The notes under the pieces are model-generated. The model saw only the letters and a list, made by a program, of their open reading frames with translations, was not told the origin of the DNA and made no database searches. From assembly GCF_900115635.1 (NCBI RefSeq), contig NZ_FOXE01000013.1, forward strand, positions 23,899-87,898: a stretch of DNA of 64,000 nucleotides. Direction: 5' to 3'. Shown piece after piece: positions 59,357-64,000 of the stretch; the stretch's first letter is position 1, and the number at the start of each line of letters is the position of its first letter. The translations under genes and the position numbers were made by a program. The stretch is from Oscillibacter sp. PC13. Its GTDB lineage: Bacteria > Bacillota > Clostridia > Oscillospirales > Oscillospiraceae.

Positions 59357-60114
59357 GGCTGCACCTGCTTTCGCAACACATCAATAAGGTTCTCCCGCAG
59401 GGACACCATCTCCGGCCGGGTCAGGCACTCCCGGGTACGGGGATACTCCGCCGGCACCGGAATCTCGGTCAGCGTGTGGATAGGCGTCTTCGTAACTGCC
59501 AGCACACTGCCGGAGAGAAAGATGGCCTCCTCCACATCGTGGGTGATGAAAAGGATGGTTTTCTGATGCTTTTCCCACTGTTTCAACAGCCACTCCTGCA
59601 TGGAGATGCGGGTCAGAAAATCCAGCGCTGAAAAGGGCTCGTCCAAAAGCAGCAGATCGCTGCCTGTGAGCATGGTCCGGGCAAAGGCCGCCCGCTGGCG
59701 CATGCCGCCGGAGAGCTCCTCCGGCCGCTTGTCCCGGCAGCCCTCCAGTCCAACGTCTGCAAGTGCGTCGTCAATCAGATCCCGCTGCTCTGCCCTGGAA
59801 CGGCCGCCCATGATCTCCAGTGGAAGGGCCAGATTCTCTCCCACGGTTCGCCACGGAAACAGCAAATCCTTCTGCGGCATATAACCGCAGTAATGCTTCT
59901 GCTCCACAATGCTGCGTCCACCCACATAAATAGAACCGGACTTTGGTTTCAGAAGCCCGTTGGTCATGCGGAAAATCGTGCTCTTCCCGCAGCCGCTGAT
60001 TCCGATGATACAGTGGAAGGAGCCCTGCTCCACAGAGAAGCTCAAGTCATCGACAATATTAAATTTCTCGCCCGGATATTGGTAGGAGACATGGTCAAAC
60101 TCCAGAAGACTCAT
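59353..60114 (-). CDS. thiZ: ThiZ-like ABC ATPase
   Basis: A 253-residue ATPase: Walker A GISGCGKST, signature LSGGMRQRAAFA, Walker B LLLLDEPFSALD, His in FITHDVEEA. The ATG at 60114 overlaps the tenA stop (ATGA). A nine-codon longer frame has no site. Confidence 0.92.
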   Translation of the reverse strand: MSLLEFDHVSYQYPGEKFNIVDDLSFSVEQGSFHCIIGISGCGKSTIFRMTNGLLKPKSGSIYVGGRSIVEQKHYCGYMPQKDLLFPWRTVGENLALPLEIMGGRSRAEQRDLIDDALADVGLEGCRDKRPEELSGGMRQRAAFARTMLTGSDLLLLDEPFSALDFLTRISMQEWLLKQWEKHQKTILFITHDVEEAIFLSGSVLAVTKTPIHTLTEIPVPAEYPRTRECLTRPEMVSLRENLIDVLRKQVQP

Positions 60115-60770
60115 TGCCGCATCTCCCAGGCCATGTCCCAAAAGCCAAGCTCATACCGGCTGCAGTTGACAAAAATATCTGTCAGATGCTCCAGTTCCTC
60201 CGCTGTGGCATCCGCTGCCAGTCCGTCCATCAGCTCAATAAGTGTTTGGTTGGTAGCAGCATAGTCATCAGAGGCGTATCCTTGGATCCACTCGCCGTAA
60301 AAGGGGTGCTCCGCAGCCCCCGGAATCTTTGCCAGTGTCTGTCCGATCTCTGCATAGCTCCATGAGCAGGCCAGGATGGAGGCTACAATTTCCATGGGGC
60401 CGCCCGCCTCGGCCACAGAGAGCATATAGTGGGTATAGGACAAATTGTCCAGGGCGGGTTTTACGGAAAACACCTGTTCCTCTGTGATGCCAAGCCTTTT
60501 CATATAGGCCCGGTGAATCTTCATCTCTCCGCCCAAAATGGCATCTACATTTTTCGCAAAGGTGCGCATCAGCTCCGGATCCCGGGCTTTCACTATCCCC
60601 AAGGCAAATACCCGGGCATAGTCAAACAGATATAAGTAATCCTGAAGCATGAAGTGCTGGAATTTTTCCACCGTCAGCGTGCCGTCGCCAATTCCGGTGA
60701 CAAACGGATGGGTAAGACAATTGTTCCAAATGGGTTTTGCCGCCTGATAGAGCTGCTGGGAAGTGGTCAT
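60111..60770 (-). CDS. tenA: TenA-family aminopyrimidine aminohydrolase
   Basis: A 219-residue TenA: catalytic Cys in ILACSWSYAEIG, Glu in the C-terminal YELGFWDMAW, FQHFMLQDYLYLFDYARVFA. It salvages thiamine by hydrolysing aminopyrimidine. GGAGGAA precedes the ATG. First gene of the riboswitch-controlled operon. Confidence 0.95.
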   Translation of the reverse strand: MTTSQQLYQAAKPIWNNCLTHPFVTGIGDGTLTVEKFQHFMLQDYLYLFDYARVFALGIVKARDPELMRTFAKNVDAILGGEMKIHRAYMKRLGITEEQVFSVKPALDNLSYTHYMLSVAEAGGPMEIVASILACSWSYAEIGQTLAKIPGAAEHPFYGEWIQGYASDDYAATNQTLIELMDGLAADATAEELEHLTDIFVNCSRYELGFWDMAWEMRQ

Positions 60771-60817
60771 CGTGTATTCCTCCGTTCCAATCTATTTCCA
60801 GCCAGGAGACCGGAAAG

Positions 60818-60853
60818 CAAAAAGCAGGGCATCCCATCGGGATGTCCTGCTTT
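60818..60853 (-). terminator. Riboswitch-linked terminator before tenA
   Basis: AAAGCAGGACATCCC / GGGATGCCCTGCTTT with a three-base loop and T run on the minus strand, 83 bases beyond the TPP aptamer and 48 bases before tenA. It is the probable expression platform. Confidence 0.85.
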
Positions 60854-60933
60854 ACGATGTATCATTGCGAACCGGAGGAAAAACGGCCATCGCCGTATCT
60901 TCCGCCAAACCGCCGAAATCGCTGCATTCGGTC

Positions 60934-61018
60934 TGCATCCCTACGTTGGCATGATCCAAATCAGGTGAGGTCGAGGGAATACACCCTCCTCTCAGCCCTC
61001 TTGTGAGGACTCCCTTGC
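60934..61018 (-). ncRNA. TPP (THI-box) riboswitch
   Basis: The minus strand shows the conserved aptamer parts in order: GGAGTCCTCACAAGAGGG, the core CTGAGA, ACCTGATTTGGATCATGCC and CAACGTAGGGA. These match the universal TPP riboswitch helices (J3-2 CUGAGA, ACCUGAU, AACGUAGGGA). It starts just after the -10 of its promoter and controls tenA-thiZ-thiX-thiY, switching off at high TPP. Confidence 0.95.
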
Positions 61019-61025
61019 AGACAAC

Positions 61026-61054
61026 AGTATATTCTTTTTCCACCTGGATGTCAA
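61026..61054 (-). promoter_or_regulatory. Promoter of the TPP riboswitch operon
   Basis: On the minus strand TTGACA (61054-61049), 17 bases, TATACT (61031-61026). The -35 lies over the stop of the frameshifted PAPS-reductase-type gene. Confidence 0.87.
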
Positions 61055-61935
61055 GTCTCTGGAAAAATATAGGTGACATGGCAGAATTCCACTCTAAATA
61101 TAGGATTACAGCTATATTGACCCTTGTGCTTCTCACCGAGACTGACATAATCGTACTCGCTGCGGGAAATGCTTTCGCTCGCCCTGACGCCAATAAAAGC
61201 CATGCCAGTAAAATTGTGCAGTCCCGTATATTCCCGTAATGTTAGCACCTGCGGGGCCGTTTTATGGACACTGCAACACCATCTTGTTACTGTCGCTGGC
61301 GGGCCAAATTGTTTCCACGTCTGTGACGGGTTATAATCGGATTTTGCGCGGAGAAATATGATATTGTTTTCGTTACATTCTCGCTCTATAGTATCCACGA
61401 TCCTATATGTGTCCGGAAATTCCATGCCGGTATCCCCAAACAGCACTTTGAACTTGTTGTGCGGCAAGGATCGTTGGACTAAATCAAGCGTAACAATGCT
61501 ATCTTTGCCGCCGCTGAATGCAACATAGAACACATCCACTTTTGCCATGTATTCAACATAGGTGTTGTAAATCTTCTTAATTGTCTCTGCAGCAAGCTTT
61601 TCAAGAAGGTCACGATTCTTCTCGACCATAGCCGGGATGTCAACGAAGCGTAGGGGCGTTCCATTCGGTTCGGGTTCTTCAAAAAGCACAATCTCCGGAG
61701 CGGTACACATGCTCCCACCCTTCGTCTTTGCAACCAACCTCCCCCTGTAAAAATAGTTATTGGCCTCTGCCCACATATAAGGATAAGCATCGTTTTTTTC
61801 GTAATTCCAATATTGATCAAACCCCAATATATCAAGCTCTTTATAGTATACCGGACGCGGTTCCTTGCTGAACGAAAGCGGTGAGCTATTCAGCAATAGA
61901 CCGCCGGTCTCGTTATCCCAGCTATACGAGTACAT
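61051..61935 (-). pseudogene. PAPS-reductase-family ATP pyrophosphatase, frameshifted and truncated
   Basis: A 294-residue fragment. The pyrophosphatase P-loop is clear in AFSGGKDSIVTLDLV, with FGDTGMEFPDTY and a WCCSVHK cluster-like Cys pair, as in CysH/DndC-type enzymes. The frame reads GQYSCNPI then FRVEF..., ending soon; removing one T near 61099 gives ILEWNSA, the expected family continuation. Homology then stops at the thiamine promoter. It starts directly after the 659-residue gene with GGAAGGAC upstream. Probably inactive here. Confidence 0.75.
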
Positions 61936-61936
61936 A

Positions 61937-63916
61937 TCAATCAGTGTCCTTCCTGTTTCTTTGTGCGTTTGCCTGGATGAGAAGCGATTCAATGTTGGAA
62001 TATCTACGCCGAGCGAGGTATCCTCTATCGCTTAAGAGTTGAAGCGCAGATGCCTTATTCAACTCAATATTGCTGTTCGCCAGAAGATCTACAATAAAAT
62101 CATCAAATGTTTCCAGCCCAGCGCCCCGTTTTACAATCGCGCCTGCACATTCCGTGCCATTGTAAGAGCTATGTAAAAGCATATATTTTTGACTGTATTC
62201 CGCCACATAATGCTCCAATAAAAAGCTGTTCCACGGAAATCCTGCATACGGAAATGTGCCAAAGTTCGTAATGTCCTGAATGGAAATATAATTACCTGCG
62301 CATACCCGATCAAGCGCGGCATCCGTCTCCGCAATCGAAAACCGGGCCTGATTCTTCGAAACAAATTCCTCCTTGCTGATTCGTAAGGAATTTTCATATA
62401 TCTGTTCAAAGTAAATCACGGTTGCAAGTTCACTTGCCAAAGACTGAAGTTCCCCCAGCGAAAATCTATCGCGTTTCTTCGCGTAATTGGAAAATACATC
62501 TGCCATGGAGAGCTCTTGTCCAGTACGACTAATGATATTCCCCTTAAATGAGAAACGATTTCCCAGCTTGTACTTCAGCGCATCACGGAATCCATACACG
62601 GAGCAGAAGTTATTGTTTTCAATGATATATGGGTATTTTGCTTCGATTGCATCATACAACTCATTGCCGCCGACGAACTCTTTTTCCTCGATGGAATAAG
62701 TGATAATTGCTGCAATATCTTCAAGTTCTTCAGCTGAAAGGCTAACAGCGCTTTCGTGGAAATACGTCCCTTGACCGTTGCTGATAAATTCGCTGTTGCT
62801 TGCAAGAATAAACTTTATCTTACTTGCCGGGAGATGAGATAATTCAGAAAAAATTTCTTCATACGCCATCGGTCGTGCATGTTCTCGCAAACAATCCCGA
62901 ACTTCGGTTAATGGGTCGATTTCCACATTCGCTTTTTTGGCAATAAAGTTTCTGTTGAAGAAGACATTTTTTAGGCCCAAGTGCATCAAATACGCCCGCA
63001 GCATATCTGCATCATGGATGTGAGAATCAAGAAAATCCTCGGAGAATTTGTTATAAAGCGCTTGAAAGTAAACAGCTTCTTTCCCGCTAACAAAACTTTC
63101 ATCAATATAGTGCAACAGTGATTCTTTCAAATTCTCACGCAACATGATGTCTGGCAAATACGCTTTCCCGTCATATAGAAGACAGATCTTGCTGATATTT
63201 TGAGTTATTAACTCATCAGAATCCTCCAACTCTTTTCCGTTGATTGCTGAATAGTATTTCCGGAACCTTCTAATTTCCAGAGACGACTCCATGCGGAATC
63301 CTTTTCCAAAGTTCTCTTTCAGCACAGAAGCATATTCCTCAATCTGGGCATTCTCTTCTGTTTTCTGTTCCGCACCCTTAGGTAGCTTCGATGGCACAGT
63401 AATTTGAGCCGCACCTATAAAAAGCACAAACTTGCTCAATGCAGCCCGAAACCGATTATGCTGTTTTGCATTGTACTCTAAGAAGTCATCATCTTCAAGA
63501 AGTTGCGCTATGGTTGCCTGTGCAGCAGCTTTATCGCCAGTATAAAGTTTCCACGGTGAAAAGCTGTGTTCCTTGGCGAATGTTTCACAGTTGTTAATTG
63601 CAGAGGAATAGCTTCTGCACGTTGCCTCGGCCATTTTCAGCTCGTCGCGCAAATAACACATGAATGCTGCACTATTGACGATTTCCACAGCACAAGTCTT
63701 ATCATCAGTAACATGTGCAATATTTGTTTTTAAAGTATTTCTTTCAGATGATCGTTTTCTTTTCTCATAGCCAATTAAAACATCCTCATAATCCGCCCCA
63801 CACCAATCGAGTATGAACCTTATTTTCGCCGCAATATCACTCGCACTTATGTTGGTCTCCAAAGCATAGTCGGTTCTGGGGATAAACTTCGGCGCAATCA
63901 TAAAACTGGAATTCAT
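61937..63916 (-). CDS. Large recombinase-fold/winged-helix protein of unknown function
   Basis: A 659-residue protein. Residues ~80-165 (CYLRDELKMAEATCRSYSSAINNCETFA and NAKQHNRFRAALSKFVLFI) resemble the N-terminal core-binding fold of tyrosine recombinases also found in restriction proteins. The middle (~340-400, REHARPMAYEEIFSELSHLP, ILASNSEFISNGQGTYF) looks like a HARE-HTH-type winged helix; the C-terminal third is helical with another HTH-like segment. No catalytic recombinase tail is seen. It lies directly upstream of the PAPS-reductase-type gene and is clearly lower in GC than neighbours. No ribosome site near the ATG; a hairpin lies between it and the next AAGGAA. Confidence 0.6.
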   Translation of the reverse strand: MNSSFMIAPKFIPRTDYALETNISASDIAAKIRFILDWCGADYEDVLIGYEKRKRSSERNTLKTNIAHVTDDKTCAVEIVNSAAFMCYLRDELKMAEATCRSYSSAINNCETFAKEHSFSPWKLYTGDKAAAQATIAQLLEDDDFLEYNAKQHNRFRAALSKFVLFIGAAQITVPSKLPKGAEQKTEENAQIEEYASVLKENFGKGFRMESSLEIRRFRKYYSAINGKELEDSDELITQNISKICLLYDGKAYLPDIMLRENLKESLLHYIDESFVSGKEAVYFQALYNKFSEDFLDSHIHDADMLRAYLMHLGLKNVFFNRNFIAKKANVEIDPLTEVRDCLREHARPMAYEEIFSELSHLPASKIKFILASNSEFISNGQGTYFHESAVSLSAEELEDIAAIITYSIEEKEFVGGNELYDAIEAKYPYIIENNNFCSVYGFRDALKYKLGNRFSFKGNIISRTGQELSMADVFSNYAKKRDRFSLGELQSLASELATVIYFEQIYENSLRISKEEFVSKNQARFSIAETDAALDRVCAGNYISIQDITNFGTFPYAGFPWNSFLLEHYVAEYSQKYMLLHSSYNGTECAGAIVKRGAGLETFDDFIVDLLANSNIELNKASALQLLSDRGYLARRRYSNIESLLIQANAQRNRKDTD

Positions 63917-63921
63917 AATGT

Positions 63922-63950
63922 ACGAGTAAGGTCTATCCGGCCTTACTCGT
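63922..63950. repeat. Inverted repeat upstream of the 659-residue gene
   Basis: ACGAGTAAGG and its exact complement CCTTACTCGT are separated by a nine-base loop, five bases before the ATG on the minus strand. Could be an operator, an mRNA structure or part of a terminator of the upstream gene. Confidence 0.6.
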
Positions 63951-63955
63951 TTCCT

Positions 63956-64000
63956 TTAAGATGGAGGCATCGGTCTGACGAAATCTGGAATTGGGACACC
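63956..64000 (-). CDS. Possible C-terminal end of an upstream gene
   Basis: The minus-strand frame entering from the right edge reads GVPIPDFVRPMPPS and then TAA, directly before an AAGGAAACG stretch. Fourteen residues are too few to identify a protein; it suggests that the 659-residue gene is not the first of its operon. Confidence 0.3.
   Translation of the reverse strand, partial: GVPIPDFVRPMPPS

Noticed and set aside
1..64000. tRNA, rRNA, CRISPR arrays and insertion sequences
   Set aside because: No cloverleaf-like, rRNA-like, regularly spaced repeat or transposase sequence was recognised by eye; a tRNAscan or CRISPR search would be decisive.

Overview
This window is a chromosomal segment of a Gram-positive, anaerobic, probably spore-forming Firmicute, most likely a Clostridia member of the Oscillospiraceae type (Flavonifractor, Oscillibacter, Lawsonibacter and relatives). 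The placement is inferred from gene content (ATP-type PEP carboxykinase, 2-hydroxyacyl-CoA dehydratase activators, manganese catalase/CotJC, ECF transporter, ktr-like K+ uptake, a selenium-dependent-type xanthine dehydrogenase, ferredoxin-type oxidoreductases), from fairly GC-rich DNA with strong AGGAGG ribosome sites, and from many TTGACA-N17-TATAAT promoters. No rRNA, tRNA, insertion sequence or CRISPR array was seen.

Layout. 1-20 kb is mostly minus strand: the end of an SLC13 permease, small membrane and phosphoesterase genes, a lipase/flavodoxin-ferredoxin pair, a ClpE-like ATPase, CvpA, then a long operon-like run with truA and an ECF vitamin transporter core (ecfA1-ecfA2-ecfT), a methyltransferase, a flavodoxin and a two-gene 2-hydroxyacyl-CoA dehydratase activator module. 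20-32 kb holds queH, an NlpC/P60 hydrolase, the ymfF-ymfH-lgt-folD group on the minus strand, and the plus-strand ylxM-ffh-rpsP-khpA cluster followed by a HEPN-like gene and rimM-trmD. 32-41 kb is a copper-efflux operon (copA-csoR-copZ) with two perfect CsoR-type operators, a 3D-domain cell-wall protein, a HAD phosphatase, ksgA, pckA and a manganese catalase. 41-46 kb holds a GH25 lysozyme with LysM repeats, a WapI-like immunity protein, an aldo/keto reductase divergent from a possibly leaderless ModE-like regulator, a cytidylate-kinase-like protein and a radical SAM protein.

46-54 kb is a molybdenum-hydroxylase region: a three-subunit xanthine dehydrogenase-type enzyme (2Fe-2S, FAD, molybdopterin subunits), a divergent mocA-like nucleotidyltransferase and a fused 2Fe-2S/molybdopterin enzyme of the selenium-dependent xanthine dehydrogenase type. 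54-61 kb carries thiamine pyrophosphokinase, a TrkA/TrkH potassium channel and a TPP-riboswitch-controlled thiamine-precursor operon (tenA-thiZ-thiX-thiY).

From about 61.08 kb to the right edge the DNA is visibly AT-richer and looks acquired: a 659-residue protein with a recombinase-like N-terminal fold and predicted winged-helix modules, followed by a PAPS-reductase-family protein. The latter is frameshifted and cut off against the promoter of the thiamine operon, which makes this a plausible insertion boundary. It is the best candidate here for an undescribed (possibly sulfur-based DNA modification or defence) system, but only part of it is inside the window.
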